From contig JAPEUQ010000002.1 in the NCBI GenBank assembly GCA_027946365.1, forward strand, positions 3,224,001-3,288,000: DNA of 64,000 nt, in the 5' to 3' direction. A model generated the notes under the pieces. It had not been told where the DNA came from, searched no databases, and saw only the letters and a program-made list of their open reading frames with translations. The DNA is from Kalmusia sp. IMI 367209. Lineage: Eukaryota; Ascomycota; Dothideomycetes; Pleosporales; Didymosphaeriaceae. Of the stretch, positions 1 to 10,205 are shown piece by piece. Made by a program: the position numbers and the translations under genes. Each line of letters opens with the position of its first letter. Position 1 is the stretch's first letter.

Positions 1-709
1 AGGTTGCCTAGTCTGTCTGCTTTGTATGCTTTGATGAAGGCATAGTCACCCTTGATGGCTTCTTCCATGACGTACGACTTGCCGCTGAATACCTTGACGT
101 CGCGAGGCGTAGAATACTGCGCTACCGAGCCGTCTTGATTGTGCCTCAGTGCTAATTCGCCAGTCTGTACAACAGTTCCAAATGCCGCGGGGGTGTAGAA
201 AGCGGGAATGCCTGCGCCGCCCGCCCTGCATCGCTCAGCCAGAGTACCTTGAGGTGTGAGTTCCAGCTCGAGTTCGCCGTGCAGGTACATCTGCTCCAAA
301 ACCTTGTTCTCCCCTACGTAACTCGCAATCATCTTACTGACCTGCTTGCTCTCAAGCAGCAGACCCAACCCTGAACCCACCACCCCAGCATTGTTCGACA
401 CAGCGGTCAGCCCTGTTATTGATGGCGTCTCCTTTACTTGGTTGATGAGGGTGTCTGGGACGCCGGAGAGGCCGAAGCCGCCGCAGAGGAGCGTGCTGTC
501 GGACTGCATGTCCTCGATTGCGGCAGCGGGAGATGAGTATATCTTGTTGATTTCATTGCGGCGGTAGGTTGTCGAGAAACTGCGGGCGACGTTGAAGTAT
601 GTCTGCACTCTATTAGACGACGCATGAGCTACGTATAGGGCAGATGTACCTTTGTCGTGCTGCGGGAGAAATGCGAAGCTGTGCGGAAAGTGCGGGCTAG
701 TGACGGCAT
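1..709 (-). CDS. Succinyl-CoA:3-ketoacid CoA transferase (SCOT), mitochondrial, 5' part only
   Basis: Transfers CoA from succinyl-CoA to a 3-oxoacid such as acetoacetate in the mitochondrial matrix. Exon 1 is 709-650 and exon 2 runs from 602 off the left edge. The 47-nt intron has donor GTACAT and acceptor GTGCAG and joins in phase 0. The visible 220 residues begin with an Arg/Ser/Thr-rich, acid-free presequence starting MPSLARTFRTASHF, followed by the CoA-transferase family I signature GGFGLSGVP at about residue 61 and SNNAG at about 89. The segment GAGIPAFYTP is also typical of SCOT alpha-like domains. Family members are about 510 residues, so the second half with the catalytic Glu lies outside the window. 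The ATG at 709 is the only start that gives a targeting peptide. Identification is firm; the exact substrate in this fungus is inferred. Confidence 0.9.
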
Positions 710-1891
710 TGCGGATGGAGCTCCAAGAGCTGTGTTTTGGCCGTCGAACGGGGTGTTGTCTCAAAAAGATGGCAAGAGATATCGCAGAAGAACGAAAACG
801 AGACGAAGACTACCTTAGGAGCGGAGGTGCGGATACAGCTGGAGCTCCTAGCACCATGGCGCTTGTATTTGTTTTAGGTTGGAGCTCTGGTTTCCGTCGG
901 CCTCTGAGCGCGGCGACGTTCCGTACCCCACAAGCTTCCGGCTGGGGTGGCGGAATTGTGCTTCGGAGCCCAATGGAGTTAGGCCCAAGGCGGGAGCGCC
1001 CGGCCTCGGATAACGCTGGGAGAATGCTCGTCGTCGTCGGATCAATGGTCTTCTTTTCGGTATACCCCATGTTTTGAACCCATCTTAGTTGACTTTTATG
1101 CTACCACTGGATATGACGAATGTCTTGGTGAGGAGTAGCAAGCGCATAAGCGGACACTGACCACTTTCTTGGGTTGAAAAAAATGCGAAGTGTCACTTTG
1201 AACACGTCGTGAGCTTTTCCTGGGTGTCAAAGAGAGCATGATCAAAAGAGTGTTACTTGATGGGGCGCAGTCTGCGAACGCACTTGCAAAACTCTATAGG
1301 ACACTAGTTCGAAGACAAAATTGCACTGCTGAGGGCCTTGAGGGCAGCTTTTCGGAGTATGACCAGAATTTCGTGATTTGGTTCGGGTAATGATTGAACG
1401 CACCGGTAGGATTAAAAAGATCTGCTTCGCACCACCAGAGACTTTGTACTCATAGAGCGGCAGTACGTGGTGAAGTATCAATTTTTCAGTGTAAAACCTC
1501 ATACTGACTTCTCTGAAGGAATGAATAGGTTCGTTTCGTGAAACTCTTGACCTTGACCGTGCCCTATGTTTTGTACCCCGGCTATTTTGAATATATTGAC
1601 TGCCATATATCATTGGCTAATTTGAGCTCAGCAGACTGGTTCCATTTGGCCAGGAACATTACCCCACAATATCAGTGATGATTTTGATTATCTTGTCGGC
1701 TTTGAGAGGAACCGATTGAGATGTTGCCTATCACTTCTAGAATTGCCGACATGAGCATCTATAATTACATTCACACATGACACTGTGCATGAAATAAGTA
1801 TACTGTAAGGATATAGTTCAAGCAATCGGTCACCTCAGTTGTCAGCTATCCACCAGCAACGTTTCGCTAGCATTGTGAGTATCTCGCGACC
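710..1891. other. Intergenic, divergent SCOT / AA9
   Basis: About 1.2 kb between two divergent genes. It contains short open frames on both strands, but none has a recognisable domain or splice structure. The last few hundred bases are AT-rich and form the AA9 upstream region. I see no repeat or RNA gene. Confidence 0.6.
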
Positions 1892-2919
1892 ATGAAGCCT
1901 TACTTTATTGCGACTGCTTTGGCTATCCAGCAAGCTGCTGGCCACGCTCTCTTCCAAGCGATGTGGGTCAATGGTGTTGACAAGTCGAATACTTGTGTTC
2001 GAATGCCTAGGGGCAATAGCCCGGTTTCCATGAGCTCTAACGATATGAGATGCAATGCTGGTGGCGCTACTGGGGTGTCTGGGAAGTGTGCTGTAAATGC
2101 TGGCGATACGGTCACAGTAGAGATGCATCAGGTAGGGTGTCCCTTTACTTCTCTCGGGATCGAACATATGCCAATGTATCTTCTTTAGCAACCCGGCGAT
2201 AGGTCCTGTGGCAGCGAAGCCATCGGTGGCAACCATTACGGCCCTGTAATTGTCTACATGTCAAAAGTACCAGATGCATCCAAGGCGGACGGTTCGACGG
2301 GTTGGTTCAAGGTTTACGAGAACGGATGGGCTCCGGCAAACAAAGGCGCGGCGGACAATGATTATTGGGGCGTTAAGGACATGAACAAGTGCTGTGGAAA
2401 AGGTACGTCACATATCAATCATCCATTCTCCCTCAGGTGTTTCTAATCAAGAAAAAGTGGACTTTAAGATTCCGACTGGGCTTGCTGCGGGCGACTATTT
2501 GCTTCGTGCAGAAGTTATCGCTCTCCATACTGCTCAGTCTGCCGGAGGAGCTCAATTCTACATGAGTTGCTGTAGGCCAAACTTACTCCGTTGTGCTTGG
2601 TGTCAAGCTTACTTCTAGTTAGATCAACTCACTGTCGCCGGGAGCGGCTCCTTGTCGCCAGCAACCGTAAAGATTCCGGGTGCATATGGCGCGAGTGGTA
2701 AGTCTTAGCGTACAATTTCGAAGGAGGAAACAAGCTAATATCGTATTTCCAATTATAGATCCCGGAATCAAGATCAACATCCATTCTGCCATCTCAGGTT
2801 ACACTATTCCCGGACCCAAAGTGATTGATGGAGGCATGACGGTAACACCTGGAAATGCCGTGTGCGCAAAGAAAATGATACGTGGGTCAAATGACATATT
2901 TGGATACCAGACGCAATAG
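1892..2919 (+). CDS. AA9 lytic polysaccharide monooxygenase (former GH61)
   Basis: Secreted copper enzyme that oxidatively cleaves cellulose or other beta-glucans. There are five exons: 1892-2131, 2189-2402, 2452-2571, 2623-2697 and 2759-2919 (269 aa). A 17-residue signal peptide ends just before His18 (HALFQAMW), which becomes the N-terminal copper-brace His. The second copper His is His79 in EMHQQPGDRSC, a motif split by intron 1. The axial pair is Gln186 and Tyr188 in AQFYMSCYQ, and His177 in EVIALH is also present. So the active site is complete. There is no cellulose-binding module; the protein ends after the catalytic domain. The acceptor of intron 2 is ambiguous because AG at 2436 and AG at 2451 are both in frame; 2451 is preferred since the other intron would be only 34 nt. 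Substrate and regioselectivity cannot be read from the sequence. Confidence 0.92.
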
Positions 2920-3447
2920 CATCATAACGTAGGGTAGCTTAGGAAATAACATCAAGTAGAGCGCCTACTACTTATATTCTAGACGAACTTATCAAATACC
3001 ACTTTGTTGCTTAATTTTTCAATCCATGAGCATCAAATCTAACTATCCATAGTGAGTAGGGACCACCTATTTCATCCCACATACTTTCTAAGTAACAATC
3101 GTATTTAGACAGGTCATGGACCATGGTTTGTCACCCTCTCACACCTGCCGACTGCATGCATCTTGCGGTAGCAAGGCCCTTTTGCAGACTGTTTGAGAAT
3201 GGGTAAAAACATAGACGGGAACGGGTACGCTCCCAATCCGCTAAGCAGTGTTGGTTACTTGTCGTTGCCTGTTGCTTATATCCGCCTCGAATTCCTAGCG
3301 AGTCTGGTGACTATTGCGGTGTTCAACTTGGACTAGGCTACTGTAAGCCGGCCAGTCACGGTACGCATATCCCGATAATTGTGGGTCCTTTAAAAGTTCC
3401 CTCTCACTATTGCGTGTTGCGAAACATTCTGACTGACATTCAAAAGA
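2920..3447. other. Intergenic, AA9 / DMT transporter
   Basis: About 530 bp holding the AA9 3' region and the transporter upstream region. A small minus-strand open frame lies near 3295-3492 with no family resemblance. Nothing else is seen. Confidence 0.6.
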
Positions 3448-4810
3448 ATGAAGTCCTACGGAGCAACTGATTCCGCACCTGAAGCGGCGCAAGGAAGAGA
3501 TGTTTCAACATCCCCGACGCCGCCGGACGACCCGAACCATGGTGCGGAAACTGCATCCGAGCAACGAAGCAAACCACTCCAGACCCTGAAGCAGTTCTAT
3601 GAGAGGAACTTTGGCCTTTTTCTGGTCTTTTTAGCGCAGACATGCGGATCGATCGTATGCAACATGGGTTCTATATGATCGAATGCATGGCAAAGTTCGC
3701 TAATCAGACGCTAGATGAGTACAGCAGCGAAGTTACTTGCTACCAACTACGAAACGAATTTCCACGCCTTGCAGATCATTTTCATTCGCATGTCTTGTAC
3801 GACTATCTTGAGCTGCGTCTACATTTGGTACAATAAAATCCCGAGGTCCCAAGGCGTGACTGGACTACTGGTCTTACGCGGTGTCGCTGGATTCGTTGGA
3901 CTGTTTGGTCTCTATTGTAAGCTATTGCTGCTGATTTGACGTTAGATTACACTGATAGATCTATATAGATGGACTCACTTGGCTCGATTTTACGGACGCT
4001 ACGGTAATTACATTCATCATTCCGACCATGACCGCTGTCGTCTGCTTCGTATGGTTACGAGAGCCATTCACGTTGAAAGAAGCGCTTGCTGGCCTTATCG
4101 CTTTCACTGGAGTTCTATTTATTGCTCGTCCACCTTGGCTATTTCCAAACGCGCCTTTGGACCCTATCTCAGGGGAGCCGTCCGAGCCACACGAAGATCC
4201 GACCACTTCATCGACTCCGCTTGCTTTTGAGATGTCTGTTGTGAAAGAATCTTTGCATCCTTCTGTTTCGACTCAACAACGCACTATTGCCATTCTTATT
4301 GCAATCCTTGGAACGTTTGGGGCATCGACAGCATATGCTACGATTCGAGTTATAGGAAAACGTGCACACTCTCTGATCAGTGTGACCTACTTCGCCTTGA
4401 TCTCTACCATCGGATCCGCACTTCTCATACTTGTGCTTCCCGACCTTCACTTCGTCATGCCTGAGACCTTTGGTCAGTGGGGGCTGATTGCTATCATTGG
4501 AGTTACAGGCTTTGCGCTTCAATTTTTGTTGACCGAAGGCTTGCAAAGGGAAAAAGGCGGCAGGGCAACCAATTTGACATATCTGCAATTGGTATTTGCT
4601 CTAATTGTTGAGCGAGTCATATGGGGAACAACGCCGCCGGTTGAGAGTTTGTTCGGTGCGATGCTGATTATTGGTGCCGCTGTCTGGGTCAGTCTACAGA
4701 AGAATGCGGAGAAGGGTATCAAGGCTGTTGATGAAGAGAGTAGTCTGCTAGGAGACGATCAAAACGAAGACGAGGGACGAAGAAGAAGTGTTGTGTCTAT
4801 CGAAAACTAG
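3448..4810 (+). CDS. Drug/metabolite transporter (DMT) superfamily, EamA-type membrane protein
   Basis: Predicted multi-pass transporter with two EamA-type repeats, resembling the SLC35G branch. Its substrate is unknown. Exons are 3448-3654, 3715-3916 and 3969-4810 (416 aa). Residues 1-50 are hydrophilic and cytosolic. The first membrane helix follows (GLFLVFLAQTCGSI), and about ten hydrophobic segments continue to about residue 380. The short motif DATVITFIIP is characteristic of the first EamA repeat, and EGLQREKGGRATNLTYLQLVFA of the second is typical of SLC35G-like fungal proteins. The tail is acidic and Ser-rich with a dileucine-like EESSLLGD, which may act in sorting (inference). Both introns use canonical GTATGC/GTAAGC donors. 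It converges on the SET-domain gene. Confidence 0.85.
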
Positions 4811-5130
4811 ACATGCAGTTTAACAAGTGCTGCAATCTGGATGTTTCTGCAGCTACCATTTGGTGAATGGACGGCTTTCTAGCGCAAAGGCGGAGATGAA
4901 TAGCAACACATTTTACAACTTCGCTTACGGGCGCTAAGATAGTTACCTGAATTCTTTCAAGATGGCGTATGCCATCCTATTCCTACCAATACGTATCATG
5001 GAATCGGCCCTCATAACTGAGATACCATATAGAGATGGTTCCAACTCTACAGCACAAAGAGCAGCGGTATAGGTATCGCAATTTCATGACCCCCGATGAT
5101 AATCTGCTCCACTCTCGACACGTTTGCGGA
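4811..5130. other. Intergenic, convergent 3' regions
   Basis: About 320 bp between convergent transporter and SET genes. It presumably carries both polyadenylation regions. Nothing else is visible. Confidence 0.6.
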
Positions 5131-6165
5131 TTAGGTCGCTATATTGCTCTTCAACTCAGCCTCCCAATTTTCAATAAACCTCCTTGTCAATTCATACATC
5201 TCCATTGTCCAAGGGCTTTCCGCATCTTCCATAACCCTTCTCTTATACCCCTCGTTCGCCCAAACAGTCGCCTTCTCCCAATTTCCTACTCTTGCGTGGC
5301 TAATCGCCACGATCCTATATGTTTGGGCGTAATAATCTGCTAATCCTTCCTGCTCGACCAAACTGGCGAGTTGAAGACTCGATACTGCGTTCTTTTGTGC
5401 TTTGCGAATTGCAGAGGGGTGAGTTGGAGCTGTCAGGTTCATCTGAGCAGAGAAGGCCCGAAGGGCTTGATTTATATCCGTACGTGCCTTGTCCGAGTAG
5501 TGGAGATCGACTGGATGTTGGGAGCATGCGGGACATGTGCAGACAAAGCCGTACCGCGCGAGTTTCGTTCGCCGCTCCTCGCGCGGCAAGAGCAGTGAGA
5601 TGAACGACACGGAAATCTCCTCGCCCTCCTCAATCTCTCGCGTCGCATACACGAACCGCTTCTTCAGTTTCTCATTCCAGTAATACGCTGCATTTGGTCG
5701 ACAAGAATGGTTTATCCGAGCGATCTTGGGGAAGAGACCGATCTCGGAGCCAGTGTCGTACGCGTTATTTCGAAAGATGAGACCTAGAATATCCAGATTG
5801 TTGCCATATTTCTCGATGTCGCTTGGTAAGACGGAATATGTCAATGCAAGCACTTCATGCTGCTCTGCCTTAGAAAGGCGGTTGTACTCTGCGCGCACCA
5901 GGTTGGAGATGGCAGACATGGGATACCCAGTCCCTGGAGCATGTTTTGGAGGCTTGATATTGAGGATGGGTGCTTCGCGCATTATTATGGAGCCAGTCTC
6001 TAGGGTGCGTGTTGAGAATACACCGAGTCCCTTCCCAGGACTGGGAGTGACTATATAGGGAAGTGGCGGGTAAGGACATTGTATTTGGAATGCGTGGGGA
6101 GGGCATGTCAGCGAAGAGGCGAGAATTATTATAGGAAATGATAAGATTAAGGCTGATAAGAGCAT
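5131..6165 (-). CDS. SET-domain protein with N-terminal signal sequence; catalytic Tyr position is Phe
   Basis: Single-exon protein of 344 aa. An uncharged hydrophobic N-terminus (MLLSALILSFPIIILASS) looks like a signal peptide or anchor. The SET domain runs from about residue 37 to 210, with GKGLGVFSTR (SAM-binding start), RINHSCRPNAAYYW (the NHSCxPN core) and EEGEEISVSF. A SMYD-like post-SET Cys cluster follows (YGFVCTCPAC), then a helical C-terminal region. In SMYD-type enzymes the residue after GEExxxS is the catalytic Tyr; here the codon is TTC, encoding Phe. The overall fold looks intact, so this could be an altered-specificity methyltransferase or a non-catalytic SET protein. Similar small SET proteins are common and variable in Pezizomycotina. 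Function and substrate are unknown. Confidence 0.85.
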   Translation of the reverse strand: MLLSALILSFPIIILASSLTCPPHAFQIQCPYPPLPYIVTPSPGKGLGVFSTRTLETGSIIMREAPILNIKPPKHAPGTGYPMSAISNLVRAEYNRLSKAEQHEVLALTYSVLPSDIEKYGNNLDILGLIFRNNAYDTGSEIGLFPKIARINHSCRPNAAYYWNEKLKKRFVYATREIEEGEEISVSFISLLLPREERRTKLARYGFVCTCPACSQHPVDLHYSDKARTDINQALRAFSAQMNLTAPTHPSAIRKAQKNAVSSLQLASLVEQEGLADYYAQTYRIVAISHARVGNWEKATVWANEGYKRRVMEDAESPWTMEMYELTRRFIENWEAELKSNIAT

Positions 6166-6886
6166 TGTATGTTTTATGATAGATATGAAGTCGCTAGAAA
6201 AAATCTCGTTGTGAAGTTGGCGTTCTATCTTTTTGAGGTTGGAGGCTACTTTCGGCTGATGTTTCGGATAGTATCAAGAGATGTTTCACGCCTGCAGTGT
6301 CGCGCAGCATCGGCCTTCACACGCGACGATGACTGCATCAGATGCTAGCGAAGGTAAGAGCAATTTTTAGAATAATACTATTGCCAGTAGGCGCGTTGGC
6401 CAAGTAGGACCGTACGACGATGGTTATATTGTTGCACTGAATCTCAAGAAAAGTAAATATTTCATTCCTGCTCGTTATGAATTGTTGTTGAAATTCTTTT
6501 CCTCTGCTCGTTCTGATATAAAACACTTGAAGAGAATAGAGAGAGTGTAGGTCTCTATAAAACTGTCGTACTTCGCTGCTGATACAGGGATAGGCGAAAA
6601 TGTTGGTCATGGGTGCAGAACAGGTTGCCAAAGGTGAAGCACTTGGGTTCTCCTGCTAACCTATGGACCATAATCATTAACATACTGTAAAAGAGGTTTC
6701 TGGTTCCTACCAAAATTTTCAATGTTGTGTTCTGCACGAGGATATATTCGATCGTTCTTTGATGTAAGGTAATGAGTGTCGGGCTGTTACTATAGATCGC
6801 TACTTATTAACACCGGTAGAAACCGGCATTTATGCTTCGCTATGCTGTTGGACATTTACCTCACAATAAAACCCAAATCGTCAATG
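6166..6886. other. Intergenic, SET gene upstream / ISC1 downstream
   Basis: About 720 bp, AT-rich. It contains short minus-strand open frames of 60-97 codons (6338-6737) that match no family. These are probably chance. No RNA gene or repeat is recognised. Confidence 0.6.
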
Positions 6887-8459
6887 TCATGACTTTTGTG
6901 AGATACCCAGCTTCTTGCCTTCGGTCACAGCTCTATCCCTTGTATTTCGAACCTCCCACTCAAACTCTTTCAGCGCCCTCAGCTCACTGCTCACAAACAA
7001 TCCGCCCATCAATCCGTCAATCACACCAACACTCAAGGCCAAAGAACTGATCAGCGTCAGAATAAAAGCGACATAGTTGTGCGGAGCCCACCAGATGCCG
7101 ACTAGACACCCCACTGTGAGGAAGAATTGGAAGCCAAAGTGGCCTAGGCGTAACCGTCGCTGAGTTCGCTCACGAAGGTCGTATTTGGAAATAGTGGCGA
7201 GAATCTCGTCATAGACCTCTATGGGAAGATATGTTTCGGGTAGTGCCCAGGGGCCGTTCGAGGTGGCCGACAGGGGCGTGTCAAGACTGCGAACTAAGGT
7301 AGCCTCGACCGAAAAATGATCGCTTAGAGAGCAATGGAGCGTCGGATGACGGGCCGTCATGCCTACATTAGCTTCTGCAAGAGTCCATTCTGCGCTTTGC
7401 TGGCCGCTTGTCGCTTCATGGTGCGAGCCGCTGCTGAAGAAGATATAGTCAAGGCGCTTCGCATTCGGATCTTCGACCGTTGGTGGAATCTGCACGTTCT
7501 CGCCTTTTGCTAGGCGCTGACTATGTGCCTTGTTCCAGCGCCATGTATTGAGCGCGCTGTCGCATGTTGCACCATTCTTGGTAAGATTGTACTCCGCGTT
7601 GGGCATTGGCACGTTCCTTAACCGTTCTATGTTGTCCTTCGCTGCGCCAATTGAAGAATCTGGGTGAAGAATGCGCCATACATCTCGCGCAGGTGAATGT
7701 GTTTCGATGATACGATGCGCTAGAGACAAGGGCGTCATGTTAAAGTCGCCTAGACCTATGACAAGGTGGCCTCGCTCAGCCGCTCCGCGCATGAGTTTTG
7801 TTATCTCCCATGCTTGTGCTGTCCGATGACAGAGGTAGGAATCAAACGGTTCGGTCTCGTAGGGGGCGTGGAGCTGTCACGGATCAGCTAAATTTGCCGG
7901 TATCTAGGCAAGGGGGAGCGGTTACATGTGTGCAGAACACCTCCGCAATGTCTGTCCGCGTAGGCCCCATCCGTATCCGCGCATAGGCAACACCTTTGCC
8001 CACGAACCAATCTCCCCGGTAGAAAGCAGCAGGTCTTCCATTCAGAGGATACTGTGTCATGCTGCTTTCTTCAATTGGCCATCTTGACAATATTACCAGC
8101 CCACCACCGAAAATTCCGCTATAGTAAAACTTGCCATAAGGAAGCAAGTGTTTCGTCTTTTCCCGAATCGCATTGTAGTCCTGCTGCGTCCAGCACTCTT
8201 GGAGCCCAACGATATCTGGCGGAGGGTTCGCAGCGGCGATCTGGTTCCCAATTTCTGTCAGGCGCTCGTTGCGGAGCTTGGAGATGTACTTAAGGCCCCA
8301 GCAATTGAGCGAGAGTATGCGCAAGCGTGAGGGCGGTCGGCTCGTGTCTTCAGCCATGAAGGGCGACTCTGGAGGATCGAGCATGGAGTCAGCGAGCTCC
8401 ACAAAGTTGTGGAGAAGTAAACATGACGCTATGTATACAGGGATCAGGGGTTCCTGCAT
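6887..8459 (-). CDS. ISC1: Inositol phosphosphingolipid phospholipase C (neutral sphingomyelinase family)
   Basis: Hydrolyses inositol phosphosphingolipids to ceramide in fungal membranes. Exons are 8459-7926 and 7873-6887 (506 aa), with a 52-nt intron. The endonuclease/exonuclease/phosphatase fold is clear: LSLNCWGLKYIS near residue 50, GLQECW with the metal-binding Glu near 88, GDFN near 220 and LSDHFSVEA with the catalytic Asp-His near 363. Two adjacent hydrophobic segments at about 445-495 (HFGFQFFLTVGCLVGIWW and the following stretch) are the C-terminal membrane anchor typical of Isc1. The first ATG is used here, but Met35 lies closer to the conserved domain start and could be the real start. 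It is divergent from the WDR5-like gene with only 99 bp between start codons. Confidence 0.92.
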
Positions 8460-8558
8460 TCACCATCTAGGCGGTGACGCGTTAGCGCGGCAGAATAATA
8501 ACAGACCGTGTCTTTGCGTTGCGTCCTTGATAGCCTCACACAACAACAACCACTCGCT

Positions 8559-9902
8559 ATGGCAGACATCCGTAACGCATCACCTAAAAGACAAAGAGAA
8601 GACGAAGATGACGCCGATTCTCCTCCGCGTAAGCGCTCCGCTTCGCACACCCCGCCCAATGGCGCGCCAGAGTTCAGGATCGCCGAGCGGCCGCGCCGAT
8701 ACAGCAGGGACAACAGCGAAGATGACCGGCGATACTACAGAGATCGGAGGAGCTCGCGGTCTAGGTCGCGGTCAGGCACACGATCAAGATCCAGGTCCAG
8801 GTCCGGCTCCAGATCTACTTATCAACGGCGCTCTCAATCTCCTCATGCAACCCCTTCCCCGCCAAAGCCCACGCAACTCCATTACAAACAGGCTATGATC
8901 CTCCGAGGGCACAAAAAAGGTGTTTCATCTGTTAAATTTTCTCCAGATGGGCGCTGGATAGCAAGCTGCTCTGCCGACTGCACCATCAAGATTTGGGATG
9001 CAAAAACAGGCGGCCTGGAACACACGCTCGAAGGACATCTCGCTGGCGTATCTACCATATCTTGGTCTCCCGACTCCAAGGTCCTCGCTTCAGGCTCCGA
9101 TGACAAGTCCATACGACTGTGGGATATATCGACGGGCATGGCGCACCCAACACCCTTTATCGGCCATCACAATTACGTCTACGCCATCGCCTTTTCGCCA
9201 AAGGGCAATATGCTGGTCAGCGGATCCTACGATGAAGCTGTATTTCTCTGGGATGTCCGTGCTGCCCGTGTTATGCGCTCCTTGCCCGCTCACTCCGATC
9301 CTGTCGGCGGAGTCGACTTTGTACGCGACGGCACTCTTATCACGAGCTGCTCCCACGATGGCCTAATCCGAATATGGGATACGTCAACCGGTCAATGTCT
9401 CCGTACTCTCGTCCACGAGGATAATGCCCCCGTAACATCAGTCATTTTCTCGCCCAACGGGAAGTACGTCCTAGCCTGGACGCTCGACTCATGCATCCGG
9501 TTATGGAACTATATTGAAGGGAAGGGGAAATGCGTGAAAACATACCAAGGACACACCAATAAGAAGTACAGTCTAGCGGGCGCATTTGGGACCTATGGAG
9601 CAGAACCACCACATCAGTACGCATTCGTAGCTTCCGGCAGTGAGGACGGCGAGATTGTTCTGTGGGACGTGAGCACGAAGAACGTACTACAGAGGTTGAA
9701 TAGTGGACACACCGACGCTGTGCTGTCCGTCGATACACATCCTACAGAGAAGCTCATTGTGAGCGCTGGCATGGACCGGACGGTGCGCGTGTGGAAAGAG
9801 ACCGCTACGCCACCAGAGCCTGTCTTCGAATCCAATGCGGACACACCTACTAACGGGTACGATGCAGCTACGCTACCGTCGAACTCCTTTGCGGATAGTT
9901 GA
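8559..9902 (+). CDS. WDR5/Swd3-like WD40 protein (COMPASS/Set1 complex subunit) with RS-rich N-terminus
   Basis: Single-exon WD40 protein of 447 aa, likely the WDR5/Swd3 scaffold of the histone H3K4 methyltransferase complex. Seven WD repeats run from about residue 112 to 425, each ending in a WD-type dipeptide (KIWDAKTG, RLWDISTG, FLWDVRAA, RIWDTSTG, RLWNYIEG, VLWDVSTK, RVWKETAT). The repeat spacing and the phrases RGHKKGVSSVKFSPDG and SGHTDAVLSVDTHPTE match WDR5. The first 100 residues are disordered and contain an Arg/Ser dipeptide tract at about 64-92 that WDR5 itself lacks. The ATG at 8559 is the first ATG in frame. An alternative is another WDR5-fold protein, for example a splicing-associated one; COMPASS membership is inferred. 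Confidence 0.85.
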   Translation: MADIRNASPKRQREDEDDADSPPRKRSASHTPPNGAPEFRIAERPRRYSRDNSEDDRRYYRDRRSSRSRSRSGTRSRSRSRSGSRSTYQRRSQSPHATPSPPKPTQLHYKQAMILRGHKKGVSSVKFSPDGRWIASCSADCTIKIWDAKTGGLEHTLEGHLAGVSTISWSPDSKVLASGSDDKSIRLWDISTGMAHPTPFIGHHNYVYAIAFSPKGNMLVSGSYDEAVFLWDVRAARVMRSLPAHSDPVGGVDFVRDGTLITSCSHDGLIRIWDTSTGQCLRTLVHEDNAPVTSVIFSPNGKYVLAWTLDSCIRLWNYIEGKGKCVKTYQGHTNKKYSLAGAFGTYGAEPPHQYAFVASGSEDGEIVLWDVSTKNVLQRLNSGHTDAVLSVDTHPTEKLIVSAGMDRTVRVWKETATPPEPVFESNADTPTNGYDAATLPSNSFADS

Positions 9903-10205
9903 GCTCGTCTTGCTTAGTGCGCTATTTTAGATACTTAGCTTAGGATCATGCGAATCCAACACCGTCTACAATTGCTCGTTCCTCAGAATGCTTGTCATTT
10001 GCTTCTGACCGTGTAGTTACAGTACATGTACAGAATATAAGATATGGTCCCCCAACCAGGTGCGGTGGAGCAGTCACCCTCCGGCCGAAGCAACGTACAA
10101 CAGCACGATATCAAGATCCACCTCCTTCTTCAACGCCGTGCTAGAAGTTTGTTTTCCTATTAGTACAGAAAGCCGTTCATGTGGCATTTGATAAGCTTTT
10201 TGAAT
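9903..10205. other. Intergenic, convergent 3' regions
   Basis: About 300 bp between the convergent WDR5-like and COQ1 genes. No further feature is seen. Confidence 0.6.

Noticed and set aside
652..1077. 141-codon plus-strand frame at the SCOT 5' end
   Set aside because: Starts with TTG and overlaps SCOT exon 1 on the other strand.
1242..1613. 123-codon minus-strand ATG frame
   Set aside because: No family resemblance, no splice structure and no biased composition supporting coding.
6338..6737. Two minus-strand frames of 60-97 codons
   Set aside because: AT-rich intergenic sequence with no recognisable protein.
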